A stretch of DNA of 64,000 bases, from assembly GCA_027579435.1 (NCBI GenBank), contig JANBPK010000853.1:62001-126000 (forward strand), in the 5' to 3' direction. Numbering within the stretch: position 1 is the stretch's first letter; each line of letters begins with the position of its first letter. The DNA comes from Candolleomyces eurysporus. Lineage: Eukaryota; Basidiomycota; Agaricomycetes; Agaricales; Psathyrellaceae. The notes under the pieces were generated by a model. That model was not told where the DNA came from, ran no database searches, and worked only from the letters and a program-made list of their open reading frames with translations. Below, one piece after another: positions 33,086 to 45,067 of the stretch. The translations under genes and the position numbers were made by a program.

Positions 33086-35497
33086 GTTGAGGTTCGAGTT
33101 CAGGATGAGAGATGGTGTCCATTGACTTAAATATCAACAGAATCATTGTCTCCCCAATGCGGAACGCGCCCTGATGGAAAGCCGCCGGCTCCCGCTCACC
33201 CTCGGCCCTCGGCCGGCGATTGTCCCCACGTTAAAGATTTCCAAGTTGGGACTTCAATGTCCAGGTCCTCTTCGATGCTTGCGACGTGATGTTCGGCTGC
33301 AGTCGGCCATCTTCGTCATCCTCGAGATATTTCTGGGGGCTAGAGGTTGGCGTCCGCTGGCTGGCTGACTGTAGCCCGTTAGAGGCACGCCCTAAGGCTC
33401 ATCTATAAGTAGCTCCAACCTTCCAGCGATAATCTCCAATGATTTCTACCTCCTACTCAATCCTCAACTTCAAAGGGTCGACCAAGAGCGTCGTGTCTTC
33501 ACCAGTGAGTGCTTCTTCGTTGTCGCGGTGCTTGTTGCTGATTCTTGCCACCTAGTGTAATTACTACCACTGCGTCAATGCTCGTCATTGCCACGGATCG
33601 CCTCGCCTATGGCGCCAGACGCTTTCAGTCCGTCTTACTACGTGGAGAGTCGGCCAAGCCGTCATGCCTTTATCGGTGTTCATACCTCCTCGCCTTCTTC
33701 TATTCTTTCCGGTTTGCTCATTCTCGTCCCATTCTAGTCCCCATCGCATCGACGCCCTTCATCACCATTTAACATTCCCATTGATTTCATCATCGAACGC
33801 TTTCTCGCGTGATCCATCTTTCTCTGTCGAGAGTCGACTATGAGCGCCATGGCTTAATCGGTGAATACTTCTTCATCGTCTTCCTCTCCTTATTGGTACT
33901 CATCTTTCTCTAGTTACCAACATATCGGTGCTCTTCGTCGTCATCCATTGACGTCCAACATCTCGTACAATTTCCAAAAGTACTTGTCGTTCATGCACCT
34001 TATTGAGCGTTGTTTTAACATCATCTCGCCATCCCCAGACTCGACTTTCAAGTGCCCGCCACACGGATACGTCCACGGTGCGCAGGCAAGGGACACACAC
34101 ACGCGTAAATCTCGAGCATCTATCCCTACATCGCAACCTTGCTTCAGGTCTCCTCGCGAGACCCCCGCGCGCGGTCCCTACTGGGGCTAGGAATGCCTGG
34201 TGTGCATTCCGGTGTAGTGGAACGTTGCAGGGCTGTCGTGGAAACACGGCTCCTTGAGAGGTCCAATCTCCCTCAGTACTCCTGAGACGGCGTCATCACG
34301 AAGTGGCCCCGTCGAGGGGAGTTACGTGGGCACGGGTGTCGCTCGGCCAGTATAAGTCGCCCTGTTAGAACAGGGACCCATCTGTGATACTCAAGTTCGT
34401 TCCACAACCTGCATTGTATTCCTGAACAAGGAAGTTGCCTCTTGGTTGTGGTCGACAGAGCGTAAAAACGAGTAGTGTTGGTGTGTGTCCTGGACCTGTT
34501 CATCAAGGCGTATCTCGGGGCTGACGATGGAGGGGATCTGAGAAGTGGTGCGTTTTACCTGATGCTTTTCTTCCGAATTGTATCTGACATCTTCGTTCTG
34601 GAACAGCTCCGGGAAAAGGTGAGTATAGGTTTTTGCTGTTACTCTCACTAATCGTGAAAATGCTAGATGTGCTCACCTACAATCTGTGGCCGATGTGACA
34701 CCCCCCGCGAAATCGCAGGATCCTGTATGAACACACTATCCCGCCGTTACCCGGAACTCGAGACACATCACGGGTCCCAATTTCACTTGCGACCGATTTT
34801 AACGATTTTCCCGGCCTCTAGTATCTCAGAGTCCTCGTTCGAGCACTGTAACATCAAGGGTGCAATCGAATTTCCGCCTAGCTCCCACTGGTACCTCTTC
34901 TCGATTATTTGGTGAGTGGCCTCGTACTTTACCCGCCTAAGAGGCATTCTAATTCGGGTGACTCCAGTCTTTTTATTCTTTCAAACCTCACTATATTCAA
35001 TCGTATTCCTCTTGTCCCTTCGCTCCTTTCTCGGTCGTACCTCGTACCTCGAACCTCAACTTGCATAATTTCAATGCCGTTGTCATCTACGATATAAGGT
35101 CTCATATCTTATTTTCTTTCCACAAATTAAAGTGACCACCTCACCTTCAAACAGCGTTAGAGATTTGGAAACTGGATGTGTCGGGACTGTCCGGGAACCT
35201 TAACCCTCTTATATCAACCCTAACCCATGTCGAATCGGATTGCTCTCTCTGACCCACTCAGTTCCCTTATCCACCACCGCTACTACAGTGGTCTTGAATA
35301 GCCTTTTACTCAATAGTAACGCTCTCGCCTGGAGGTCGGTGTGGGAGCCGGCCGGGTTCTCCATGTGTCATTCCCAGAGCAGCGTCCTTTCTTATCACTG
35401 GATTTTGACTGGATTACAAACACCGTGTTGGGCTCCTCCTTCTTTTTGCATTCTCCCATATCCTATCTTTCGCAGTCTAAGCCTAGCGTCCGTCGTT
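33086..35497. other. gene-poor spacer
   Basis: About 2.4 kb without a supported gene. A TATA-like tctataagta (about 33400) lies about 37 bp before a short ATG frame (33439 onward) with a possible GT-AG intron at about 33505-33553, too short to call. A telomere-like accctaaccc is at 35217-35226. Other open frames overlap on both strands with no motif. Confidence 0.4.
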
Positions 35498-37156
35498 ATG
35501 ATGCCTCAACTGATATGGAGCTTGGCACTCTTCATCGCGGCGCCAAGCTTTCTTCTCGTCATCTACATCAAACTCAATGACCGGCGGCTCAAGGCACTTC
35601 CAAGCAGAATCGCCTCGCTATCCGAACGTCTGACGCCAGAAAGCGTTAGGAAACGCTCAAACGAGTTCTTTTCGACAGCGCCCGCGAAGGAGATAAAGTC
35701 CAAGCTTCCGGAGAGAACAGGGAGGAGGTACATCGTCGTTGGAGGGGTGCGTCCCGATTCTTCCCTCTCAACCTTCAACTGACCTGGGCAGGGAGGCTTC
35801 TTGGGCGGCTGGGTCGTCCAGCAACTCTTGGAACGCGGAGAAGACCCAGCAAATGTCCGGGTGCTCGATTTAAGCCCTTCACCTGCAAACCGCGCCGTGT
35901 CCGAAGCCATCCCATCTGGTCTGGAATACCTCAAGATAGACATTACCGATGCTCAAGCTGTCAACGATGCATTCGACCGTCCTTGGAGTCGAAACTCGGA
36001 ATCTACGACCGTCTTCCACGTCGCAGCCAGCATCCGATTCTACGAACACCATCCGATGTTTCTCCAGCGCTCAGTCAAAGTCAACGTTGAAGGCGTGCGC
36101 AACGTTCTCGAAGCAGCGAAAAGGATTGGCGTAGACGTATTCGTATACACTAGCTCTGGCTCAGTTGCTCTCAAGTCTACACGAATGCTCCTCTGGCCTT
36201 GGGAGTCAGAGCCGAAGGATTTCGTGCAGGCCATTAACGACGACACGCCCTTACCTAAGGAACACTTGGATTACTTCTCCAACTACGCCGTGTCGAAGGC
36301 TGCTGGGGAGAAACTCGTGAGGGAGACAGATGGCGAATTGCTCGGGGACGGGAAGAGGATGCGGACGGGGTGTATCAGACCTGGGAATGGGGTATTCGGG
36401 CCTCGAGGAGACATCCTCCTCGAAGCCTACTTGTTCCGCAAAGCCAACCCAACGTGGATCTGGAACATCATGCAATCTTTCTGCTACGTCGAGAACTGTG
36501 CTTTAGCACACCTCCTCTACGAACGACGTCTAATCGACCTGATGAATCAAGCAGGACAACGACTTCCGGATATCGGCGGTCAAGCGTTCTGCGTGGCAGA
36601 CCCAGGCCCACCGCCCACGTTCGGCGATGCAAACACCCTCTTGGAGACGCTTACCAAAGGCGAATGCCATTTCATTCACCTCTCACCCACCTTGCTCTTC
36701 GTCATTTCCAAACTCATCGAAAGCTACTACATAATGCAACATCGTTTCGTCTCATCGCCTTTCATCCCAGCTTTCCTCAAACTCCTCTTCCCGGCGATTA
36801 GAGGCGATATAATAAACCTTCAGCCACCTCTATTCTACCTGACGAACGTACACCTCATCTTCGACGATTCTCGTGCTCGGTTAAGTCCGGAGAAAGGCGG
36901 ACTTGGGTACGAGGGAGTGTGGACGACGGAAGAGGGGCTTTATAGGACATGGAAGGAGTACGATCAAGGGAATAAGCAGCCTCATAGAGGCGCTGCGCCT
37001 GGGATCGGCTTCGTCGGTGGTGGGGGTAAGAACGGGACGACAACGGTTAATGCTGTCCTACGGGCACCTACAACTGCTGCACATGTCGTGAAAGAAGGGT
37101 TGGAGGTGCCTGTAACCCCGGTAGAGGACGATGATTGGGAATCAACCACGAAGTGA
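35498..37156 (+). CDS. 3-beta-HSD-type dehydrogenase (extended SDR)
   Basis: Two exons (35498-35746, 35792-37156) join in phase 0 to 538 aa. A hydrophobic N-terminal segment (about residues 4-27, LIWSLALFIAAPSFLLVIYI) is a likely membrane anchor. The intron falls within the glycine-rich dinucleotide motif, giving VVGG / GGFLGGW. Further motifs: FHVAAS, YTSSGSVAL and the catalytic YAVSK (Tyr-x3-Lys). These place it in the 3-beta-hydroxysteroid dehydrogenase / sterol C-4 decarboxylase branch of extended short-chain dehydrogenases, which oxidise sterol-like alcohols using NAD(P)+. The real substrate is unknown. A second ATG follows directly at 35501. A decayed copy lies at 46225-47300. Confidence 0.85.
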
Positions 37157-37399
37157 AGGACGGTAAACAGAATTCGACGATTTCTCCCTCATTTGCTTCG
37201 TTTATTGATGCTCTCTGATATCATTACAATTTAGAACAAATGGGGGGAAGACTCCGCTAAGATAAGAATTTGCGTACTTGACCGAACCGCACTTTAAATG
37301 AAGTTGAACCGACGGTTATCAAGTAGTCCAGAGATTGTTGAGACTCGACTGTGGTCCTGAATCGCTGAATTATTGCTTCTCGACCATACAATGCCCTTC

Positions 37400-37520
37400 A
37401 CGTAGAAAGACCAGAGGTCAACCGTCGTCACGGCCACCACACCTGTCTAGTTCCTTCTGCATAACCGCAACTCTATCGCGTTTCTTACTACCGTCCATGC
37501 CCAATCCCATTCACAACCGA
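37400..37520 (+). pseudogene. trace of glycosidase start
   Basis: This stretch aligns with the beginning of the intact glycosidase gene (about 47600-47710): both share the string ccgtccatgcccaatcc and a preceding pyrimidine-rich stretch coding for the signal peptide there. Here stops and indels remove the frame and the rest of the gene is absent. Confidence 0.6.
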
Positions 37521-37935
37521 TACGCCATTCCGGGAGCGAGAGGAAGGCTAACTTGGCAGACGAATCGCCGCTCCGTATGCTAAGCTCTATTGAACTCGAC
37601 CTATGCGAGGTGTGAGGTGACAGAAATGTAAAAGAACACGACTCAGTAGCGCGCACCCGCTGCTTGTCGAAACTAACAGTCACCATAGATCAAGACGAAT
37701 TTGACGATTGGGTCCAACAGCGACGATAGGTCTGAACTTCTGAGAGCCGTCGCTCGCGTTTCTATCAGACCGGGAGCGAGAGAGATATGAGACTCTTACA
37801 ACCACAGAAATCTTGGCCTTTCATGCTACTTTAAAGCTTCGTCTATAATATTGGAAAGATTTACAGCCGCAAATCAATACGACAAGAAGATCGATTGGAA
37901 GTCCAATGCACAATACGGAGACCGAAAGCATAAGC

Positions 37936-37970
37936 TAAACAAGTCTTGCCTCGCTTCGCTACGGCTTCAA
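37936..37970 (+). repeat. short dispersed repeat (second copy)
   Basis: The second copy of the 817-852 string, with two mismatches. Origin unknown; it may be the core of a small dispersed element. Confidence 0.7.
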
Positions 37971-38436
37971 GAATTGAGACTACGACGCCTGTGTACTCGT
38001 AGAATGTTAGCTTGTGAAGCTTGAAGCTTGAGCTTCGGTGTGCATCCCAAAGTATACGTGCCTCGTAGCTCATCTTTGGGAGACAATGCCACAAATGGCA
38101 CAATAAGTTACGCACCTCCATGCCGTGAGGGTCAAAGCTAATAAAATTCATTTCCCCGAGTCGGCGGTCAACTCTGCAGAATGCAGAAAGCACATCCTCG
38201 GAAAAGCCTGGTCCAAGAGAGAGCTGCCAAGGAGTAAACATCTGTAAACTGATCGAGGACATATGTTTATAGATACTAGGGGACTAGGGGATAACAAGAT
38301 CGACCAAAGAGTGTATCATTTCAACAAGGCGCGACAGAATTTGGACACTGGACCAAGAATCCCACGGAACTGTCGCCGACTGGGTGGACATCTTCTTTTC
38401 GACTCTTTAGGCAGTTCGTCATCAAGCTCAGCCTCT

Positions 38437-39538
38437 TTAGAGCGGCTTTTTGGCCGTGGGTGTTGAGGGATGAGCCAGCGATGCTGAAAGGTTGACAGCA
38501 TGTGAGGACGAGGAGGCGGAGACGGACTTGGTATCCAATAGGGAGGTAGAGCTTTTCTCCACGAGAATAGCATCTTCAACGGTGGTGGCTGAAGTCGCGA
38601 CAGAAGGAGAATCGGAGGCATGTGCCGAGTTGGTAGAAAGGGAGGTGGATGTGAATACGGACTGTGTAGGAGGGTTTGACGGTCCTGATGCGATGGTAGG
38701 GCTAGATGTTGCTATTTTGTCTAACGCAACATCGAAGAGGGCGAGAACACGGTTGTAGTGGTCGTCAATCCTCGCCAAAATGGGCTCAAATCGACTTGGA
38801 GCAAGTGTACCGTCGGGGAGTTCGGTGCAGCTCGTATAGAGCAGTGAGTCTTTCTCGTCGGTGATGTCCCGCACGGGGAATCCGAGGAAGAGGTCGTCAT
38901 AGATGACCTGCCATCCAGGATCCATAGTCTTGCGCATTGCATAGACGGTGCTGGAAAAGATGAGGAACGAACGTTTGCAGTCGTGAGCGATCCCCGGACC
39001 CTCTTGGGACCAGCCGCGCATGGTACGATCTTGAAAACCAGTCCTGGGCATTCGATCGCCGTTAGGTTTGTACGATATGATAATGTAGACCAATACCCAG
39101 AAGAACGCTTCCAGGTCGTCGAGGAATCGTAGAGCGGAATATACTCAGGAAACATTTCGCAACTTTTGAGAGCCACTGCCGACTGGAACATACGGGTACC
39201 CTGATAGTCGAAGCGTAAGGTTTAGAGCGATAACGAAGAAAACGAGGCCTTACCGTTATGAAATCGACGTGAACCTCAGAGGCCAGCCCACTCGTTCGCA
39301 GAGCGTGATCTAGATCAATGATAATCCCTCGAGGACCTTCTTTCGTGCCATCTTCTCTGAGCAGGATGTTGTTGGGCGAGATATCACGGTGAATATTTGA
39401 GCCCTGCCCTGACGGACCGTTCTTATCTGTACGGAAGTGTACCCGAGTCCTTAGGCCTCGGAATAGGTGGGTCAACCTCCTCGCCACTGGCACTGTGCTT
39501 GTGCGGCTGAACACGTGGCGTGCAGCGTGCATTGCCAT
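38437..39538 (-). pseudogene. FunK1-type kinase, 5'-truncated and frameshifted
   Basis: Minus strand. Exon 39538-39254 carries the catalytic loop IHRDISPNNILL and GIIIDLDHAL, the DLD version of DFG typical of fungal FunK1 kinases. After a short intron, the next exon starts at 39200 (GTRMFQSAVALKS). Near 39130 one base shifts the frame before LDDLEAFFWVLVYI; the rest is open to a stop at 38437 and ends in a Ser/Thr-rich tail. The ATP-binding N-lobe is missing; the ATG at 39538 directly follows sequence that also stands upstream of the helical-protein paralog at 42 kb. FunK1 kinases are widely multiplied in Agaricomycetes and their substrates are unknown. It is probably not functional. Confidence 0.65.
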
Positions 39539-39861
39539 GAGTTTTTCATGTCAAAGTGGTTGTCACCCCCTGAGGCCTGAACTTCCAACTCACACTGTGT
39601 AGAGAAGTGACGGACGTACGTCAGGCTCTCTGGACTGTCGATGGGAGCGACGATAGGTATCAACAGAAGAATATCAAGCGCCAGTGGGTCGGATCCCCAA
39701 ATATCGTACCTCGTAGTCGCGACCGACTTGAACACATGATGTGTAAACTTTAAATACACCGCAAAACGGATGTTTCCGGTACAGGGCACGAGGAGAAGAC
39801 TCGAGCAATTATAAAGCAACACACCATCAGACTCGAATTGCCAAAATCTCTCTCTGCTCCG

Positions 39862-41682
39862 ATGCGCCTACCCAGCAGAATTTTCTCCGTACTCGATCTC
39901 CCTGGATCAGTCGAGATACAGGTCATAATACCCAGGGAAAAAGTCGCTACGACCGAATATCAGCAAGACGAGAAAGCCAGCATAATTTCTGAGGGCGATT
40001 CCATTGCCTCTTCTGACCCGTCGAGCCCCAAGGATGCAGACCAAAAGGTTGACCTTGCTTTGCCCCTAATGCTGGAGAGCGCCCAGGTCAACAGTAAGCT
40101 CGACGTTACCAAAGTCTCGGTTGGTGCTTTCAGTGGCAAATATGGCCAGGAGGTTGTCAATGCAATCTATGGTCTGGGCGATACTATCAACGACCTCGAC
40201 ACTTCATTTCATTGCGCTTATAGCCTGCTACTGAGGGTCGATAGCAACAAATACAAGGACTCGGATGGAAAAATGGTGGAGTATGCTCCAACATGGCGCC
40301 AGTACCACGAGGCTGGTATCACTCCGTTTCCTTCAGTCGTCATACCTGTTGACCGTCTTCCTGTATAGACATTTCGACGACTTATCGCTGAGTCGAGGGA
40401 CATTGCTTCAGCTGGAAAGTGCTACGCTGACCGTAAGTATAGGAGGTCTCAATATTCGATGCTAAAGAATTCTTTTTAGGCTACGCGCAGGAAGTACCAG
40501 AGAAGTTAGAGAAGCTGCGAAATATTCTCAGGGATCCTAGAACGGAGGATGAGACCTTGGACGAGACTCGCAAGCGAGCCAGCAAAACCATACAGCTCCT
40601 CGAAGCATCGATTAACGTGTTGCTGAAAGTATGTGATCTTCCGTCATCTAGTTCTGATACAGTCTTGTGGACTTATCGATTCCTTTCGATAGGATATGGA
40701 TGAAACTGAAAAGAAGGCTACAAAGCTCGGCGCCAACCTCAAAACACTTTCGGATCAAATCAAAGTTCTTTCTGGGGGACTCGGGCACGGTCTCGTTCGT
40801 TTGGACACAGGAGTTGATGTCAGTGTCACCAAAGCTGCGGAAGAAAGCGTCAGAAACGCACAAAAGAAACTCGACGAAATCGAGAAAAAGGTAGGATACA
40901 TGCACACCTACTGTCTCGCTGACTGAGTTTCTGTTTGCGTATGCAGGTTGCCACGCATTCGAAGATTGCAGTCGGGGGGAGTGTCTGCGTCGCTGGGATA
41001 GGATGTTTTGCCGGTGCGAAATGTGCCTCTAGCATACTTGCTGCCCTTGGCGTTTCGGCTGCTAGTGTAAGTCATGCTCCGATCCCTGCCAATGCTTGTG
41101 AATTCAGCCATGCTACTAATCATTGAAATTGAAGATTGTCTTCGCTTCTATTTTGGGTGTCTCCCTTGTAAAATTAGTTTTCCCCAAGAAACTTACGGGT
41201 CAGTCTATGCTCCAACCTACAAATCAATGCGAGAGGGTTAATGATATTCCTATATTTCTAGCTCCGACGAGGGAATTGACGGAGGCGGAGGAGAAGCTAA
41301 AGGATGTGAACGCTATTCAGGATGAAGTGCGCAATATTGCCACTGGGCTTGGAAGAATCATGGAGATTTGGAGCTCTGTAAGCGACACATTCATAGCATG
41401 CTTACGACTAACATGCTTTGCTGCAGATTCAGTCTGATGCCGTCCAGCTGAGAGAATGGCTCAAAGGCTGCTTGAACGCTGATGTTCCGGTTGAGGTTAG
41501 TCTGCTTATTACTTGCTACCTATAAGAATCTTGACTTGATACTGACGTATAAGAATTATTAGGACGTCGCAGGCCGCCTCTCTGAAAACAGGATCGGATT
41601 GATTTACGACATCTTGTGCCAGATGTTGCAGATATATGCAACGCAGGTCAGCGTCAGGGCCCTGAAGCCTTTGGAGGCGTGA
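39862..41682 (+). CDS. helical protein with hydrophobic hairpin (copy 1), alpha-pore-former-like
   Basis: A multi-exon gene. The first exon (ATG 39862 to about 40320) has an amphipathic N-terminal part; its donor is uncertain because no clean GT-AG pair keeps frame with the next exon (about 40370-40430). Later exons keep frame: 40482-40629, 40694-40890, about 40947-41066 and 41135 on, to a stop at 41680-41682. The middle exons are long charged helices with heptad-like spacing, likely coiled coils. Between them lies a hydrophobic, Gly/Ala-rich pair of segments (about 40970-41180). Two long helices around a hydrophobic hairpin are the layout of alpha-helical pore-forming proteins of the ClyA/Hbl type. 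That link is by layout only; no sequence family was recognised. The paralog at 42.4 kb and flanking kinases suggest a duplicated defence-type locus. Confidence 0.45.
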
Positions 41683-41809
41683 GATTTGCCGGTCTTGAAA
41701 TGCCTGAACTGACGGAGGGAGCGGGGCTTATTCATTTGGTGATCGGTTCGACAGAACATCCTTTTGTATGCCAGACCACTACAACGGCTGATCATTTACT
41801 TCAATAATA

Positions 41810-42410
41810 TGGTGTGGAAGTGCGGGCTGAGCTAGGAGCAAGTCCAATGGGGAGTAAATAAAAAGAAGGAAAAGAAGACGAAAGTTGTCGCCCACAAACT
41901 CGCACCCATCTTGCTGACTGCACCCGAAATCAGCCTCTCTTTGGCACTGCTACTAACGGCGTGCGTGAGATGCATGGGGACAGGCTACTACTAGTACTAG
42001 CAATTATGCAATCCGAAACTTTAATTACTACCGCGCTCAGCATAGCGCCACGAGTTTTCATGTCAAAGTGGGCGTCAATTCCCAAACTTCGAGCTCACAC
42101 CGTAAAGGTTAGTGATACGCCTCTTCAAGTACCGTGGACCAACCATGTCGATGGCAGCAGTGATGGGCACCGACAGGGGATGTTTTTCTCCAGGTTAAGC
42201 ACCGGGAGTGGACCAGATGTCCGATATCTGAGCTTTGAGTTGCGACTGCCTTCAACTTGTGGTGCGTAAATTTGAACCGAGCTGAATACGCCGCAGCACA
42301 GAGGCTTCCTGTATTGTATTCATGCACGGGGCATGAGAAGGCACGAGAAGGCACGTTGACGGGCATTTATTAACGCCACCTCACCAGAGTGCCGGGGCAT
42401 CCTTCTAACC
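41810..42410. other. spacer, duplicated promoter region
   Basis: 42050-42410 resembles 39540-39860: both share gagtttttcatgtcaaagtg-type sequence and a later stretch before the first exon. It is the upstream region of helical copy 2. No other gene is seen. Confidence 0.5.
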
Positions 42411-42413
42411 CGA

Positions 42414-43343
42414 TTGAACCCACCCAGCAGAATTTTACTCGTACTCAATCCCGCTGGATCAGTTATAATGCAGGTCATAACACCCGCGGAGAAGGTTTCT
42501 ACAACCGGAAATCAGCCAGACAAGACAGCCAGCATGATTGATGAGCTCGACTCCACCGCCTCTTCTGGCCCTTCCAGCCCCAAAGGAGCAGACCGAGTGG
42601 TTGACCTTACTCAACGTCTTACGCTGAGGAATGCCGGGGACAACAATAAGCTCAAAATTACCGAAGCCTCGGTTGGTGCTTTCAAGGGCGACGATGGCCA
42701 GAAGCTCATCGATGAGATCCACGATATGGCCAATACTATCAACGACCTCGACACTTCGTTTGAACGCGCGTATAAACTACTACTGAGGGCCGATGGCAAC
42801 AAATACAAAGGCTCAGATGGAAACGTGGTGGGGTATGCTCCAAGATGGCACCAGTACCAGGAGGCTTTTATCACTCGGTCTCCTTCACTCAGCGTAACAA
42901 TTGATCATTTCATGTACAGGCGTTTCGACAGCTCATCACTGAGTCGAAAAACATTGCTTCAGTTGGAACGTGCTACGCTGGGCGTAAGTCCGAGAGATTC
43001 CAATACTCGGTGCTAAAGTTGTGCTAAAGAGCCCCCTTTAGGCTACGCGCAGGAGGTGCCATCCGGCTGAGCGAGTGGCTCAAAGACTGCTTGAACCCTG
43101 ACGTTCCTGTCGAGGTTAGTCCGCTTCTTAACTGCCATCTACAAGAGTCTCGACTTTATACTGACGTATTGGATATTTTAGAGTCGTCAGGACGGTGCAA
43201 GCTACCTCTCTGAAAACAGGAACAGTTCGATCTACAACATTTTGTGCCAGGTGCTGCAAACCTATGCAACGCAGGTCGACGTCAGTGCCATGAATCCTTT
43301 AACTACACGATTTTCCCAGTCCCGGATTTCTCGTGTTGTCTGA
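42414..43343 (+). pseudogene. helical protein paralog (copy 2), internally deleted
   Basis: The first exon (about 42420-42870) is clearly paralogous to copy 1. The ATG used by copy 1 is missing here: the aligned position reads a TTG context. The segment that in copy 1 holds both long helices and the hydrophobic hairpin is deleted: at about 43042-43065 the sequence passes straight from the YAQEVP-equivalent to the WLK..CLN-equivalent near the C-terminus. A last exon follows to a TGA at 43341-43343. Without the hairpin any membrane-inserting role is unlikely. This may be a pseudogene or a short decoy-like product. Confidence 0.6.
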
Positions 43344-43730
43344 GGGAGTGGTGATTTATTTACTCGGTGATCGATCTGAAAGAATCATGCCAAAGATATA
43401 GTCCAAGAGCCATCAGTATACATGACTATTATTTTGTGTGTCGGTCGCAATGTATCCAAGCCAAGATTTCCTCTAGTTGGACTCTCCAATCGATTCCCTG
43501 TTTCGTGTGTCGCAAGTATCAGTGGCATGCATCATCATTGACACATCTATTCAGCAGGGTCGAGCTTCAAATACGAGACTTGTGGGTAGTGGACCAGCAT
43601 AACCTAGCTTAACGAGCGGTCAACACAAACAGGCGTGACGGAGAATCGAACTTTGCGTCTCTTTGCAAAGTGGCAGAAGAGCACGTGATTCGCAGGAGCG
43701 CCAAATAGGTTGGTTGTCAAGGACTACTGG
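43344..43730. other. spacer
   Basis: A 387-bp stretch without a supported gene. A stop codon (about 43706-43708) lies just upstream of the kinase frame, so the N-lobe of that kinase does not extend into it without an unseen intron. Confidence 0.4.
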
Positions 43731-45067
43731 ATGTCTGAGGGCCGGAAGCCGGAGTACGAGTTACTCGAGAAGGTCAAAGATGTCCCAGGTATATGTGAAA
43801 TAATCGCTTACGAAGTGGGACGAGGAGAAACAAAGGACTTTAGGGGAGCCGCAACTGACATCATCAAGACCGGAGACTCTCATAATTGCATTGCAATTCG
43901 CATTACCATGAAAGCATATGGAAGTTCAATCGATAACTTCAGCTCCCCTGAAGAGATGCTTGCCGCTCTGAGAGATGCAATTGCTGGTGAGTAAACCGCC
44001 TGTTAGTTCTCCAATGATGACAACTGTTATTGACTTTTGCGCAGCTCATCAAGCTGTGGTCACAAGGGGCCTATTTCATCGAGATATATGCCACAACACT
44101 ATCCTTCTCGCTGTACGAGGAGTCAAGGCAAAAATTGGCCATCGGGGTGTCTTAATGGACCTCGATATGGCAATTGGGCCCGTAAGGCCGGAGTCAGACG
44201 AATTTGAGAAAAGGTTCAAATTGGTAAGTTCCTCGCGATCTCCTGTGGACTCCCTTCCCATGATGCGGCATTTAGGGAATCGTCTTATTTCAACCTGCAA
44301 TCATTCTGAAAGCGCTGAGTCTTTCTGATGATATGAAAGTCACTATCCCGGCACATGACTGTCTGGATGATGTGGAGGCATTCTTCTGGTTATTCTGCTA
44401 TCTGGTGTTCACCCACAACCCCACTGGTGGCAATGGCCCAAAAAACTACTTTCATTACCAGATACGGAAGTGGATGAACCAGTCCAATGCTGACAAGTCG
44501 AAGGGTCTCTTCCTACTGTCGAATTCTGTGCCTGCTGAAGCTAAGAGGGCTATGTATCCTGGTTGGAAAGAGGTCTGCATGGATCTATTTCTCCAGTTCC
44601 GAGAGATCGTAAGGGATGTCTATTCCAGGAAAGAGTGCCTCCTGTACGACGAACCAGAGCCTCTTGAAGACGGCACCACTCCCAACCGATTTTCCGAAGT
44701 CTTGAAGGACGTAGACGACGTATACAAACGAGTCCTGACCTTATTTGACGGTGCATTGAAGAAAGCCTTGGACCGATCTGTCGCTAACCAACTTAACGAC
44801 GGCGTTAGCATAGACTCCACCGCGAATCCTGGCCCAATCCAGGACGCTGCTCTTGAGCAGTCTCGGGTCCGCCCGCGAACTCGCTCTATAAGGCGTCTTA
44901 AGTCCGCCCCCGAAGAAGTTCCTGGGGGATCTGGATCCAACAAACGTCGCACCATGGAATCTGGGAACGCAGAAAGTCCTACGAGACCAAAACGGGCGTG
45001 CATACCTAGTCGGGTTCCCGGTCCATCTGCACTCTCTCAATTCGCAGTGGAAGGTAACGACGATTGA
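43731..45067 (+). CDS. FunK1-type kinase (copy 2), possibly lacking the N-lobe start
   Basis: Three exons (43731-43986, 44045-44223, 44276-45067) join in frame to 408 aa from the ATG at 43731. The catalytic loop FHRDICHNTILL keeps the HRD Asp and the downstream Asn. The metal-binding motif is DLD (MDLDMAIG), as is usual in FunK1. DDVEAFFWLFCYL marks the C-lobe. The C-terminal 80 residues are basic and Ser/Pro-rich (RRLKSAPEE, KRRTMESG, RPKRACIPS), possibly a nuclear signal. FunK1 proteins are typically longer, with about 200 more residues before this point, so the gene may be 5'-truncated, or upstream exons were missed. Being beside the helical proteins, with another FunK1 on the other side, it forms a mirrored cluster. 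Substrate unknown. Confidence 0.65.

Larger units (their letters stand above)
37157..38436. other. spacer with duplicated 3' flank
   Basis: 37157-37390 matches 47301-47530 (both share gttgaaccgacggttatc and tcgctgaattnttgcttctc). This is the 3' flank of the dehydrogenase in both copies. From 37600 to 38436 there is no supported gene; a minus-strand frame at 38262-37861 has no recognised motif. Confidence 0.5.

Noticed and set aside
36370..36801. Second plus-strand ORF inside the dehydrogenase
   Set aside because: It is a shifted frame of a strongly supported coding exon with conserved SDR motifs.
43344..43730. N-lobe exon for FunK1 copy 2
   Set aside because: A stop precedes the frame and no glycine-rich loop or splice pair could be found; left as probable 5' truncation.
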